Shown piece by piece: positions 1 to 7,338 of a stretch of 32,779 bases of DNA. The notes beneath the pieces were generated by a model, which worked only from the letters and a program-made list of their open reading frames with translations, had not been told where the DNA came from and searched no databases. The stretch's first letter is position 1, and the number at the start of each line of letters is the position of its first letter. This DNA is from an uncultured Phycisphaerales bacterium (GTDB taxonomy: Bacteria > Planctomycetota > Phycisphaerae > UBA1845 > Fen-1342), in assembly GCA_903914415.1 (NCBI GenBank), contig CAIWOY010000307.1:1-32779 (forward strand), given 5' to 3'. The position numbers and the translations under genes were made by a program.

Positions 1-99
1 AATGAGCCGGTACGCGTCGGCGAGCTCCCGGGCGCGCCGCTCGATCTGCGGCGCGAAGGGGCCGTCGGGAACGGCGGCTTCACTCGCCTTCTTTTTCAA
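1..99 (-). CDS. HicB-like antitoxin, N-terminal part only (cut by window edge)
   Basis: An open frame runs off the left edge and gives 33 residues starting at a TTG at 99. It has a Lys-rich start followed by QIERRARELADAYRLI, which resembles the helix leading into the first strand of HicB-like antitoxins. It overlaps the 3' end of the HicA-like gene by about 20 bp in another frame, as expected of a translationally coupled toxin-antitoxin pair. By family knowledge HicB binds and neutralises HicA and represses the operon. The TTG start has no visible Shine-Dalgarno sequence, so coupling to hicA translation is inferred. Most of the protein, including any DNA-binding domain, lies outside the window, so the assignment rests on position and a short match. 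Confidence 0.5.
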   Translation of the reverse strand, partial: MKKKASEAAVPDGPFAPQIERRARELADAYRLI

Positions 100-268
100 C
101 GATGCGTTTGATCTTCGCGAAATCATCCGGGTCCACCATCCTGTCCCGCACCTTCACGAGTATCGGCAGGTGGCCGGGCCTCGTGAAAACGCGGTACGGC
201 GTCCAAATCCGCTTGAGCCGCCATCCGTGAGCCTCCAAGTAGCTCAGGACAACTGCAAACTGCGCCAT
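80..268 (-). CDS. HicA-like toxin (YcfA/HicA fold, 62 aa)
   Basis: This 62-residue protein has the dsRBD-like alpha-beta-beta-beta-alpha layout of HicA mRNA interferases: an N-terminal helix ending in LEAHGWRLKRI, a strand pair around YRVFTRPG and LPILVKVRD, and a last helix FAKIKRIVEKEG. The ATG at 268 is preceded by AGGAGA with a 7-nt spacer. A GTG at 352 would add 28 residues foreign to the family, so the shorter form is preferred. Canonical HicA has a catalytic His in a G-S-H type turn between the strands. Here that place reads TPYRVF, so the His appears replaced by Tyr and ribonuclease activity is uncertain. The HicB-like frame follows with overlap. The family call is fairly sure; the activity is not. 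Confidence 0.65.
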   Translation of the reverse strand: MAQFAVVLSYLEAHGWRLKRIWTPYRVFTRPGHLPILVKVRDRMVDPDDFAKIKRIVEKEGE

Positions 269-404
269 ACTCGAGTCTCCTGACCCGTCCCGAAGGGGAC
301 GCGTACCCGCTCGTGCCGCCGTTTGACGGAACCAACGATATTCACTTTCCACGCGCCTCCCTCAGGTGCCCGCCGGGAAACCGCGTTTACGGAATCCCGA
401 CTAA

Positions 405-448
405 GTATGGCACACTCTTAGTATAGCACACGCTATACAAAGAAGCAA
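405..448 (-). promoter_or_regulatory. Promoter and operator in front of the HicA-like gene
   Basis: Read on the - strand, TTGCTT (443-448) and TATACT (420-425) are 17 nt apart, and TGC directly before TATACT makes an extended -10. A perfect inverted repeat, GTATAGC-acac-GCTATAC (421-438), covers the spacer and the -10. A third related half-site, GTATGGC, lies at 405-411, and GTATGGCACAC/GTATAGCACAC form an 11-bp direct repeat 16 bp apart. Such sites are where an autoregulatory antitoxin would bind. The smpB stop codon at 450-452 lies just upstream. The leader to the hicA start would be about 145 nt. Confidence 0.55.
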
Positions 449-449
449 G

Positions 450-917
450 TCACCGCCGCCGGCGCAGCGACTGGTTGATGTCCCGCTGCTGGTCCCGGCG
501 CTTGATGCTTTCGCGCTTGTCCGCGTGGGTCTTGCCGCGGGCCAGCGCAATATCGACCTTTGCGATGCCGCGCTCGTTGAAGTAGATGGCCAGCGGCACG
601 ATCGTCAGGCCGCGCTGCGTGACCCGCGCTTGCCACCGTTTGATCTGCCGGCGATGCAGCAGCAACTTGCGCTCGCGCGTGGCTTTGTGTTGGGCGTAAC
701 CCGCCATCGGGTAGGGGGCGATATTGCAGTCCAGCAGGAACAGCTCGCCGCTGCGGAGGTAGGCGTAGGACTCGTCGAGCGAGGCCCGTCCCGCTCGTAA
801 GCTCTTGACTTCGCTACCAGTTAGCGAAATTCCCGCCTCCAGGGTCTCGAGCACTTCGAAGTCGTACCGGACCTTGCGGTTGACGATCCTGGGGGCTTCA
901 GGTGGACCTTTGGCCAT
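450..917 (-). CDS. smpB: SsrA-binding protein SmpB
   Basis: SmpB binds tmRNA (SsrA) and brings it to stalled ribosomes for trans-translation. The 155-residue product has the usual family length. It shows the conserved OB-fold core: VRYDFEVLETLEAGISL, then GSEVKSLRAGRASLDESYAY, then HKATRERKLLLHRRQIKR, and the ribosome-contacting stretch LARGKTHADKRESIKRRD. It ends in a basic tail of four Arg, as SmpB tails do. The start is the ATG at 917, where MAKG matches the usual N-terminus; upstream codons in frame add unrelated residues. The gene diverges from the ECF sigma gene at 1027. No tmRNA gene is visible in this window. The identification is secure. Confidence 0.96.
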   Translation of the reverse strand: MAKGPPEAPRIVNRKVRYDFEVLETLEAGISLTGSEVKSLRAGRASLDESYAYLRSGELFLLDCNIAPYPMAGYAQHKATRERKLLLHRRQIKRWQARVTQRGLTIVPLAIYFNERGIAKVDIALARGKTHADKRESIKRRDQQRDINQSLRRRR

Positions 918-928
918 GACGAAGTTAC

Positions 929-958
929 ATTGTAGAGTGGTACGCTGTGGGCGTGCAA
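929..958 (-). promoter_or_regulatory. Candidate smpB promoter
   Basis: On the - strand TACAAT (929-934; five of six matches to a sigma-70 -10) is preceded after 18 nt by TTGCAC (953-958; weak -35). A transcript from here would start about 5 nt before the smpB ATG, so it would be almost leaderless. No Shine-Dalgarno sequence is present, which fits. The -35 match is poor. Confidence 0.35.
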
Positions 959-1026
959 CCCGGAGGTGGTGTGCGCGTACAAGGTGGTGTGACGTGGACG
1001 GTAGACCCAACGTCCCGAAGATTGCG

Positions 1027-1626
1027 ATGCCTCGGAGCGAAGAGACACGGCTGATCGCGCGGGCCAAGCGCGGCAGCCCGGATGCGTTCCGCGTCCTGGT
1101 GGACGCCTACAAGGACCGGCTGTTCGCATTTGTCTGGCGGATGGTCCGCGACCACCACGAGGCGGAGGACATCACGCAGTCGGCCTTCGTGAAGGCCTAC
1201 GAGGCGCTCGAGAGTTATTCGGAACAATGGGCCTTCAGCACGTGGCTGTTCACGATCGCGTACCGGCTGTGCGTCAACCACCTGCGGAAGCGGCGGGCCT
1301 TCTCGGGCGAGGTGGATTTCACCCGCCTGGGGCCGGTCGAGGGCGACGCCCCCGAGGAATTGGCGAACACCGAGGAAGCCCGGCGGCTGCGGACGTTGAT
1401 CTGGTCCGCGGTCGACGAGTTGACGATGCCGCAGAAGGCGTCCGTGTTGATGTTCTACCGCGAGGGCAAGAGCTGCGAGGAGATCGGCCGCGTGCTGGAG
1501 ATGCCGGCCGTCACGGTCAAGAGCCACCTGCACCGCGCGCGGAGCAAGCTGCGCGAGTTGCTGCAAGCGGAGTTGGTGGACGGCTGGCAGACCATCCCGT
1601 TCCTGAGCGATGCGCGTTCGGCGTGA
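1027..1626 (+). CDS. ECF-family RNA polymerase sigma factor
   Basis: This 199-residue protein has only regions 2 and 4 of sigma-70, the mark of an ECF factor. Region 2 spans about residues 20-90, with AYKDRLFAFVWRMVRDHHEA, EDITQSAFVKAY and FSTWLFTIAYRLCVNHLRK. Region 4 spans about 128-180, with VDELTMPQKASVLMFY, the helix-turn-helix CEEIGRVLEMPAVTVKSHLH and RARSKLRELL. The ATG at 1027 places MPRSEETRLIARAKRGS in the usual N-terminal position; longer in-frame starts read through the smpB promoter region. No Shine-Dalgarno sequence is obvious. The gene is 7 bp from the zinc-finger anti-sigma gene, so the two form a pair. It recruits RNA polymerase to a regulon that cannot be named from sequence. 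Confidence 0.93.
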   Translation: MPRSEETRLIARAKRGSPDAFRVLVDAYKDRLFAFVWRMVRDHHEAEDITQSAFVKAYEALESYSEQWAFSTWLFTIAYRLCVNHLRKRRAFSGEVDFTRLGPVEGDAPEELANTEEARRLRTLIWSAVDELTMPQKASVLMFYREGKSCEEIGRVLEMPAVTVKSHLHRARSKLRELLQAELVDGWQTIPFLSDARSA

Positions 1627-1633
1627 GCGAACC

Positions 1634-2287
1634 ATGAACTGCGTGGAATGCGAAAAACTCTTTGACGCGTATCTCGACGGGCAACTCGTCGGGTCGTTGC
1701 GGCTCGAATTCGACGCCCACCGCGTGCATTGCCGGCACTGCCAGCGAACGCTGGCGATGCTGGAGGCGCTCGGGAACGTGATCGCGTCCGACACGCAGGT
1801 CCCCGAGCTGTCCCGCGACTTCGGCAGCCGCGTGCTGGAGGAAATCCGGCAGCCGCGGCAGCCCGCGCGCTGGCGGCTGCGGCCGGCGGTCGTACTGCTG
1901 AGCGTGTTTCAGGCGGCGGCGATCGTGCTGTTTGCCTGGCTGTGGTACACTCACCCGGCCCGGCCGGCGAAACCGGAGATGGGGCCCGTGGCGACCCTGC
2001 ATGGGACGCCCAGCCCGAACGACGAGGTGCGGGCCCGCGCGATGGAGGCGCTGGTCGACCGGCTGGAAAGCCGGCTGTGGGATATGCACGCGGCGGGCAA
2101 CAAGCTGACGACCGACCTCGTGAATGTGGCGCGGTACTTGAACATCATGATCCCCGACGACGTGGCCCGCGAATCCGTGAGGCTGGCCGGCGTGAACCCG
2201 CTCCAGGCGTTGTGGGACGCCATCGTCCCGGGACCGCCGGCGGAGCCCGAGCCCGCGGCCACGGCCGAAGATGTGCACGCGATCTAG
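1634..2287 (+). CDS. Membrane anti-sigma factor with zinc-finger domain
   Basis: The 217-residue protein starts with Cys3 and Cys6 and then carries H29-x3-C33-x2-C36, the HxxxCxxC anti-sigma zinc-finger pattern, after the typical FDAYLDGQL segment. One transmembrane helix lies at about 84-105 (AVVLLSVFQAAAIVLFAWLW), leaving about 110 residues outside, ending in a Pro/Ala/Glu-rich tail. By family knowledge the N-terminal domain holds the sigma factor encoded just upstream, and an envelope signal releases it. The outer domain has no recognised fold; a helical stretch (MEALVDRLESRLWDMHAAGN) may form a coiled coil. The ATG at 1634 is 7 bp after the sigma gene, which implies co-transcription. The role is well supported; the signal is unknown. 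Confidence 0.85.
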   Translation: MNCVECEKLFDAYLDGQLVGSLRLEFDAHRVHCRHCQRTLAMLEALGNVIASDTQVPELSRDFGSRVLEEIRQPRQPARWRLRPAVVLLSVFQAAAIVLFAWLWYTHPARPAKPEMGPVATLHGTPSPNDEVRARAMEALVDRLESRLWDMHAAGNKLTTDLVNVARYLNIMIPDDVARESVRLAGVNPLQALWDAIVPGPPAEPEPAATAEDVHAI

Positions 2288-2335
2288 GCGGCCGCGCACT
2301 TTCCAGCGCTTGTCAGACGTGGGACAACACCGCTC

Positions 2336-4543
2336 ATGAGCAGCCCGCACGTGGGTCGCTTGATCCCGACCCTGGTTTTTATCGGAGCCGTCTTCGCCGG
2401 CGTATGCAGCGCACGCGCGGACGATTCGCTGGCGCGCTACGTGCCGGCCGACGTTGGCCTGTTCATCGAGCTGCGCGGCGCAGACGACCTCCTCAGGCCC
2501 CTCACCGAAGCGCAGATCTGGCTTACGCTGGCCGATTTCGCCGGACAACCGGCGCGGCCGGACGAGCCCGAGGAATGGCGGCAGCGCCTCCAGCAAACCA
2601 TCCACATGACGCCGGACGAGGCGATCCATCGGCTGCTGTCGCAGCGCATGGCGTTCGTCGCGGAGAGCCCCCGGCGGGCGCAGGACGCGATCGTGCTGTG
2701 TCGCCCGGCGGAGCCGCTGCCCGCGCTGGTCCGCAGTTGGGCGGCACGCCCGCTGCCGACGGCCGGTCGCACGGCCGTCTACCGCCTGCCGAACAACGTC
2801 GGGGTGGCCGTGCACGGCGATCTACTGATGCTCGGGGACGACGTCACGCCGGGGATGTTCCCGCACGTCCTGCGGCTGCTCGAGTCCGGCACAGGGACGG
2901 CGCTGGCGGACGACCCGGTGTACGAGCGTCTGTTGGCGCGCGTGCCGAAAGACCCGGACGGCGTGTTCTTCCTGCGCATGGGTGAAGCCGCGCCGACCAG
3001 CGCGCCGGCCACGGCGCCGGCCGCGACCGCTCCGACGACGACGCGCGCCGCTGCGAGCCGCCGGCCGCGTCTGGACCTCCCCGGACCGCTCCGCGATTCA
3101 TCGAACGTGTTGCTGGCCCTCCATCGGGACGGGCGCCTGCTGCGCTTCAGCGCCGTCGGGGACGCCGCACGCGTGGCGCCGCCGCCGCCGGACGGCGACG
3201 CCCTCGCGCTGCTTGGCGGCTTGCCGGAGCGCACGCTGCTGGCGTGGTCCGGGCACGTCGACTATGGCCTGTTGACCCAAGCGCTCGCGTCGTTGCCGGA
3301 GCGCAACGTGCTGCGCGTGGCCTATGAGCTTCAGCAGCGCTCCGGAACGGTCCAGCATTTGATGGGGGCGCTGACGCCCGCTGCGTGTCTGGCGGTCGGC
3401 GTCGTCACGCCGGAGCGGCGTTCGGCGGCGGCACCGCCGATGCCCGCGCTGGGCCTGGTGCTCGCAGCCCGTGAGCCCGCGGTCGCTGCGGCTGAATGGG
3501 AAGCGCTGTTTCGTTCGACGCTGGGCATTTATCGTCTGCTTTCGTTGCGCGCCGGTACGCCGCCCCACGAGCCGCCGAAGATCGTCACCAGCGTCGTCGA
3601 GGGCGTGGAAGTGGAGCGGCTCGACCTGGGCGGGCTGCTGGCGATCAATCCTGAGTACACGCCGATCGGCGAGATCGAGTTCTGCTGGGCGCTGGACGGC
3701 AACGCCCTGATCCTGGCGTCGCATCCCGACTGGATGCGGCAGATCCTCGCCGCACGCCACCAGCGCGGGCCGCGCTTGCAGGGCGTGCTGGAAACGACGC
3801 ACAGCCGACCCCCGCAATCCTGCGACAGCCTCTTTTTCGCGCAGAGTGGGCCGGTCGCGGACCTCGGACAGCTCTGGCTCGACTACCTCGGGCGGACCAT
3901 CCCCGCGGTGCTGGACGAAAACTGGTGGCGCCAGGTCCAGCCCGGCGGACGCGACGTGCGGCTCGGCATCCTGGTCACGTCGAACAGCGAGCAGCACCGG
4001 CTGAAGGTGCTCACCGTGCCGCCGGACGCCCCGGCGCACGGGTTTCTGAAGGTCGGAGACGACATCGTGGGATGCAATCGGCGCCGCTTCGCCACGTCGC
4101 AGCCGATCGACGAGATGACGCGTGGGCTGGCCGAGCGGCCGGACGCGCGCTGGGTCGACCTGTTGGTCGAACGCGAAGGCGGAATGCCGCGCAATCGCCG
4201 GATCCCGTTGCCGTTTGCGGACCCGGTGCAGGTGTTGCGGCGGATCGTGGCGATCGGGCATCTGCTGCAGCGGGTCGTGTACTCAGAAGACCTGGCGGAC
4301 GAGGCGGGCCCGCGCGGCGAGTTGACGCTGGAGTTGCGCGGGACGGAAGGGCCGCTGTTTGGCTTCGCAGTTGAACCGCCGGGCACGGCCTCGGCGCCCG
4401 CGACACAGCCGGTGAGCCCTGCGCTCGGCCAGTCGCCGCCCGCACCCCCTGCCCCGGTGCCGTCGCAGCCCGCGCCCAGTACGCCGCCGTCCACCGTGCC
4501 GGCGTCGCAGCCGGCCGCGACTACTTCGCCGACAGGAGGATGA
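2336..4543 (+). CDS. Exported protein of unknown function (735 aa, Pro/Ala/Ser/Thr-rich tail)
   Basis: The protein begins with a signal peptide (LIPTLVFIGAVFAGVCSARA, cleavage expected before DDS). The mature N-terminus, YVPADVGLFIELRGADDLL, is in the style of DUF3352-type exported proteins, but I cannot confirm the family. A second low-complexity patch of Ala/Thr/Pro (about residues 220-245) separates an N-terminal from a central domain, and the last 60 residues are almost only Pro, Ala, Ser, Thr and Gln, like a wall-spanning or linker tail. No catalytic motif was recognised. It is the third gene after an ECF sigma and its anti-sigma (48-bp gap), so it may be part of the signalling unit or a target. 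Its 3' end overlaps the convergent gene at 4521 by 23 bp. Confidence 0.75.
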   Translation: MSSPHVGRLIPTLVFIGAVFAGVCSARADDSLARYVPADVGLFIELRGADDLLRPLTEAQIWLTLADFAGQPARPDEPEEWRQRLQQTIHMTPDEAIHRLLSQRMAFVAESPRRAQDAIVLCRPAEPLPALVRSWAARPLPTAGRTAVYRLPNNVGVAVHGDLLMLGDDVTPGMFPHVLRLLESGTGTALADDPVYERLLARVPKDPDGVFFLRMGEAAPTSAPATAPAATAPTTTRAAASRRPRLDLPGPLRDSSNVLLALHRDGRLLRFSAVGDAARVAPPPPDGDALALLGGLPERTLLAWSGHVDYGLLTQALASLPERNVLRVAYELQQRSGTVQHLMGALTPAACLAVGVVTPERRSAAAPPMPALGLVLAAREPAVAAAEWEALFRSTLGIYRLLSLRAGTPPHEPPKIVTSVVEGVEVERLDLGGLLAINPEYTPIGEIEFCWALDGNALILASHPDWMRQILAARHQRGPRLQGVLETTHSRPPQSCDSLFFAQSGPVADLGQLWLDYLGRTIPAVLDENWWRQVQPGGRDVRLGILVTSNSEQHRLKVLTVPPDAPAHGFLKVGDDIVGCNRRRFATSQPIDEMTRGLAERPDARWVDLLVEREGGMPRNRRIPLPFADPVQVLRRIVAIGHLLQRVVYSEDLADEAGPRGELTLELRGTEGPLFGFAVEPPGTASAPATQPVSPALGQSPPAPPAPVPSQPAPSTPPSTVPASQPAATTSPTGG

Positions 4544-5000
4544 TCAGCACGTCGCCCCCCTCGAGATCCCAGGCGCCGAAGGGCTGAAACGTGCCGGCCT
4601 CCAGCTTGTACTCGATGTTCATCCGCGGCTTCTTTTCCTTTTCCTTCAAGACCTGGAGTTGCAGCGCGATTCGTTCCACGCCCTTGTCCTTCTCCCGCGT
4701 TTTCGGCGTGACCATCGCCTGGTATCCGCCGGTAAGCGGCGTCGTGAAGGTCTTGCCGAGGTCCACCGTCTCCTTGATCTTCCGTTCGAGCCTGAAGCCG
4801 GTGTACTTGAAGCGCTGCTTGAGCTTGTCGGCAAACGACTTGAGCTCGGGGGAGATGTCTTTGCTCTTGGTGGACGCGCGGATGACCCAGATTTCGAGGT
4901 CCGCGGACGTGCTCTTCTTCGCGGGCTCGTCAGCCGCCCCGGCCACCCCGAACAGCGTCAGGGCGAGCGCCAACGGAATCACATGCACCGGACGCGGCAT
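4521..5000 (-). CDS. Small exported protein of unknown function (159 aa)
   Basis: The ATG at 5000 is preceded by a strong AGGAGG with a 6-nt spacer, which fixes the start. A signal peptide (VIPLALALTLFGVAGAA) is followed by a Lys-rich mature domain with DLEIWVIRASTKSKDISPELK and FADKLKQRFKYTGFRL, then alternating strands to WDLEGGDVLIILLSAK. I do not know a named family. It follows the ECF sigma gene and the membrane anti-sigma candidate on the same strand (65 bp after the latter), so it is probably the last gene of that unit. The product likely sits in the periplasm and may sense or carry out the envelope function governed by the sigma factor; this is inferred from position only. Confidence 0.75.
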   Translation of the reverse strand: MPRPVHVIPLALALTLFGVAGAADEPAKKSTSADLEIWVIRASTKSKDISPELKSFADKLKQRFKYTGFRLERKIKETVDLGKTFTTPLTGGYQAMVTPKTREKDKGVERIALQLQVLKEKEKKPRMNIEYKLEAGTFQPFGAWDLEGGDVLIILLSAK

Positions 5001-5065
5001 GTCACGTCCTCCTGACAATCCGCGCGCTTCGTCGCCGGCGCTGGGCCGGTCCGAACCCGCAGCGT

Positions 5066-5578
5066 TCAACTTTGCTCTTCAAGTACCCAGATAATGACCG
5101 CTCCATTGTCGCCGAGCGAGACCACGAACGGCGTGTCCCCATCATAAACTTCAAGCCGGTCAATCTCCAGGTCGGTGGCCAGACGCAGCGGCGACGCGGT
5201 CGGCTGCCGTGGCGTGCCGAGCCACCACGCCGCCGCCAGGATCAGGCAGGCCGCGACGGCCGCCAGTGGTCTCCACAGGCGGAGGACTTGCGGCGTAACG
5301 CGGGTGCGGCGCGCAACCTTCGGCCGCGCGCCGGCGATCCGGTCCCACGCCCGGCTCCAGGCGCCGGCGGAAGGCAAGCTCCGCCGCTCGGCCTGGCCCA
5401 ACGCGTCCGCCAACTGCGGCTCGATAACCGGCACGCGGTCCGCCAGTTGCGCGGCGAGGTCGGGCCGCTCGTTCAGGACTGCCGCCAGCCGCTCGACCTG
5501 GTCGGGCGTCAGCGCGTCGAGACCGCCCGCGATCGCGGCCTGCAAGGCGTCGTCCATGTTGTTCAGCGGACGGCTCAC
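5066..5578 (-). CDS. Single-pass membrane protein, probable anti-sigma factor without zinc finger
   Basis: The 170-residue protein has a helical cytoplasmic part (about 1-103, rich in Ala, Leu and Asp), one transmembrane helix at about 104-121 (PLAAVAACLILAAAWWLG) and a 49-residue outer part ending FVVSLGDNGAVIIWVLEEQS. It has no Cys outside the membrane helix, so it lacks the zinc-finger anti-sigma domain. Its place directly downstream of an ECF sigma gene and its topology nevertheless fit an anti-sigma role. The start chosen is GTG 5578, with GAGGA upstream; ATG 5557 is the alternative. A 135-bp gap separates it from the sigma gene. The function is inferred from context and topology. Confidence 0.7.
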   Translation of the reverse strand: MSRPLNNMDDALQAAIAGGLDALTPDQVERLAAVLNERPDLAAQLADRVPVIEPQLADALGQAERRSLPSAGAWSRAWDRIAGARPKVARRTRVTPQVLRLWRPLAAVAACLILAAAWWLGTPRQPTASPLRLATDLEIDRLEVYDGDTPFVVSLGDNGAVIIWVLEEQS

Positions 5579-5713
5579 ACTCGGTCCTCATTATCCGGCA
5601 TGGGCTGCGAATTGGTGTCGGCGGCCGTAACCAACCGGCCGCGCGTGCTAGGCTCGCCGAACTGTTCTTTCTGACGCATGGCCGGGCTCGACAATTCTCA
5701 GAAGCTCAAGCAC

Positions 5714-6346
5714 TTATGTTGGGCGCGGCGTGTTTTCGAGTACGCCGGGCGGGGCGAGGTCCGGTAACATCTCGAATAGCCGCCGCCGTGCATGGTACAA
5801 CCGGCTCATCACCGTGCCGATCGGGATCTCCAGCGCCGCGGCGATCTCGCCGTAGGTCATTTCGCCGGTCGCGTACAAGGCGAACACGGCCCGCTGGTCC
5901 GGCGGCAGGGCCTCCAGCGCCTGACGCAGCCGCTGGGCCAGCTCCTGGCGCTCCAGTTCCTGGCCAGACGGGCCGCTGGTGTCGGGTGCCGCGAGCTGCG
6001 GCCCGCGGGACTCGTCGTCGGGGTCGAGCGGAACCGCCTGCCGCACTTTCCGCGTCCGCAGCACGTCCAGCGCCCGGTTCGCGACGATGCGTAGCAGCCA
6101 CGTGCGGAATCCGGATTCGCGCTGAAACTCGGCCAGCCGGTCGAACGCCCGGATGAAGCTGTCCTGCACGACGTCGAGCGCATCTTCCGCGCGGCGCGTG
6201 ATCCGCAGGGCCGTCCGATACGCGGCCTCCCGGTGCTGCTCGAAGAGCGCGCGGCGCGCAGCCGAGTCGCCGGCCGCAGCGCGGTCGGTCAAGCGCAACT
6301 CCTCGGGTTCGACGTGCAGGCGGGGCACAGTATTCAACGAATTCAC
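5714..6346 (-). CDS. ECF-family RNA polymerase sigma factor (second pair)
   Basis: The 210-residue protein carries region 2 (about 32-100: ALFEQHREAAYRTALRITR, ALDVVQDSFIRAFDRL, FRTWLLRIVANRALDVLR) and region 4 (about 137-192: ALEALPPDQRAVFALYATGE, MTYGEIAAALEIPIGTVMSR, LYHARRRLFEML). The linker between them is long and acidic (DPDDESRGPQLAAPD). The start is taken as GTG 6346, with no clear Shine-Dalgarno sequence; GTG 6328 (seventh codon) is also possible. It belongs to a different ECF subtype from the factor at 1027, judging by sequence. It heads a three-gene unit on the - strand and diverges from a secreted repeat protein at 6487, which makes that gene a candidate target. Confidence 0.93.
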   Translation of the reverse strand: MNSLNTVPRLHVEPEELRLTDRAAAGDSAARRALFEQHREAAYRTALRITRRAEDALDVVQDSFIRAFDRLAEFQRESGFRTWLLRIVANRALDVLRTRKVRQAVPLDPDDESRGPQLAAPDTSGPSGQELERQELAQRLRQALEALPPDQRAVFALYATGEMTYGEIAAALEIPIGTVMSRLYHARRRLFEMLPDLAPPGVLENTPRPT

Positions 6347-6440
6347 GTCACATCACGATACCCGCCCTCGCCTCCGAATTCCGCGCCGCCCCGCGAAATA
6401 ATCGACGCGCGCGTCACGTCAAAAGACGCGGTTCAGGCAA

Positions 6441-6457
6441 CGCGAATCGGATTCGCG
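6441..6457. repeat. Palindrome CGCGAATC-g-GATTCGCG in the divergent region
   Basis: This perfect 8-bp inverted repeat with a 1-nt centre lies 30 bp before the ATG at 6487, between the divergent ECF sigma and repeat-protein genes. It could be an operator or a hairpin at the end of the leader, close to the ribosome binding site (AAGGAG at 6472-6477). Confidence 0.6.
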
Positions 6458-6486
6458 CTCGCCCCCAACGGAAAGGAGAACAGGCC

Positions 6487-7206
6487 ATGAAACGCTTCCT
6501 CGCACTGCTGACTGGAGCACAGCTCCTCTGGACGGCTGCCGTGTTCGCGGGCGAGGCGACCGCCGTCTCGATCGCCTCGAACGGCGGCAGCGCCTCGGCC
6601 ACCGCCACGGCGACGGGTAACGCCGACGCGACGGCCATCGCGGGCGCGACCAACGGCGGCCGGGCCGTCGCCAACAGCGCTGCCCAGGGCAATCGCAACG
6701 GGTACGCCAGCAGCCGGGCCGTCGCGACCGCGGACCGCGGCGTGGCCCTCAGCGACTCCACGGCCGACGCCACCGGCCGCTTCGGCGGCACGGCCCTGGC
6801 CGACAGCGAGAGCATCGCCGCCGCCCGCGGCGGACTGGCCGTCAGCCGCAGCAATGCGACCGCCGACGGCGTGTATTTCGGTCAGGCCCGCAGCCGGTCC
6901 ACCTCGACGGCGCTCAGCACGTATGGCACCGCGCTCAGCCGCAGCGACGCGACGAGCCGCGGCCTGTGGGGCGGCATCGCTTCCAGCGACAGCGACTCGC
7001 AGGCCGTGTCCTATGGCGGCGTGTCAAGAAGCACGGCGCGGGTCACGAGCGACGCTCGCTATCACGCCCACGCGGAATCGGACGGGATCGGCATCAGCCA
7101 AAGCGGCTGGTCGTGGTCCAGCGACGCCCGCGTACACGCGGAGAGCCGGGCCACGCAGTTCGGTCACAGCCGCTCGAATGTCGTGGTGATCAAAGTGCGG
7201 CCGTAA
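6487..7206 (+). CDS. Secreted Ser/Ala/Thr/Gly repeat protein, predicted beta-solenoid (239 aa)
   Basis: The ATG at 6487 has AAGGAG 9 nt upstream. A signal peptide (MKRFLALLTGAQLLWTAAVFAG) is followed by about fourteen imperfect repeats of roughly 12-16 residues. Each has alternating small residues (patterns such as TALSRSDATSRG, LAVSRSNATADG, VALSDSTADATG) and ends in a G or GG turn. Alternation of small residues with regular Gly turns suggests a beta-helix or beta-roll, somewhat like YadA head repeats, but no anchor or coiled coil is present. The C-terminus is HSRSNVVVIKVRP, which resembles the end of the next gene's product. No known family was recognised. A structural or adhesive surface role is plausible; the fold is inferred from pattern only. 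Confidence 0.75.
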   Translation: MKRFLALLTGAQLLWTAAVFAGEATAVSIASNGGSASATATATGNADATAIAGATNGGRAVANSAAQGNRNGYASSRAVATADRGVALSDSTADATGRFGGTALADSESIAAARGGLAVSRSNATADGVYFGQARSRSTSTALSTYGTALSRSDATSRGLWGGIASSDSDSQAVSYGGVSRSTARVTSDARYHAHAESDGIGISQSGWSWSSDARVHAESRATQFGHSRSNVVVIKVRP

Positions 7207-7216
7207 CACGCCCGGC

Positions 7217-7257
7217 CGGAGGGTAGCCCGGCGGCGACGTGCCGCCGGGACCCTCCG
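7217..7257 (+). terminator. Strong hairpin after the first repeat-protein gene
   Basis: CGGAGGG and CCCTCCG enclose CCCGGCGGC-gacgt-GCCGCCGGG, giving a 16-bp stem with a small internal loop. It lies 10 bp after the stop codon. A run of seven T begins 27 nt further on (7284-7290), not directly after the stem, so it is either an imperfect terminator or an extragenic palindrome separating the paralogous genes. Confidence 0.5.
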
Positions 7258-7338
7258 CGAGGGCCGTTTGAGCGCAGCGGATTTTTTTCGACGGAATGCC
7301 AGCGAACCTTGGAATTCAGAAGCTCGGGAGAAACAGCC

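Noticed and set aside
805-1026. N-terminal extension of the first ECF sigma factor
   Set aside because: It would overlap smpB and its promoter, and the sequence is unlike ECF N-termini.
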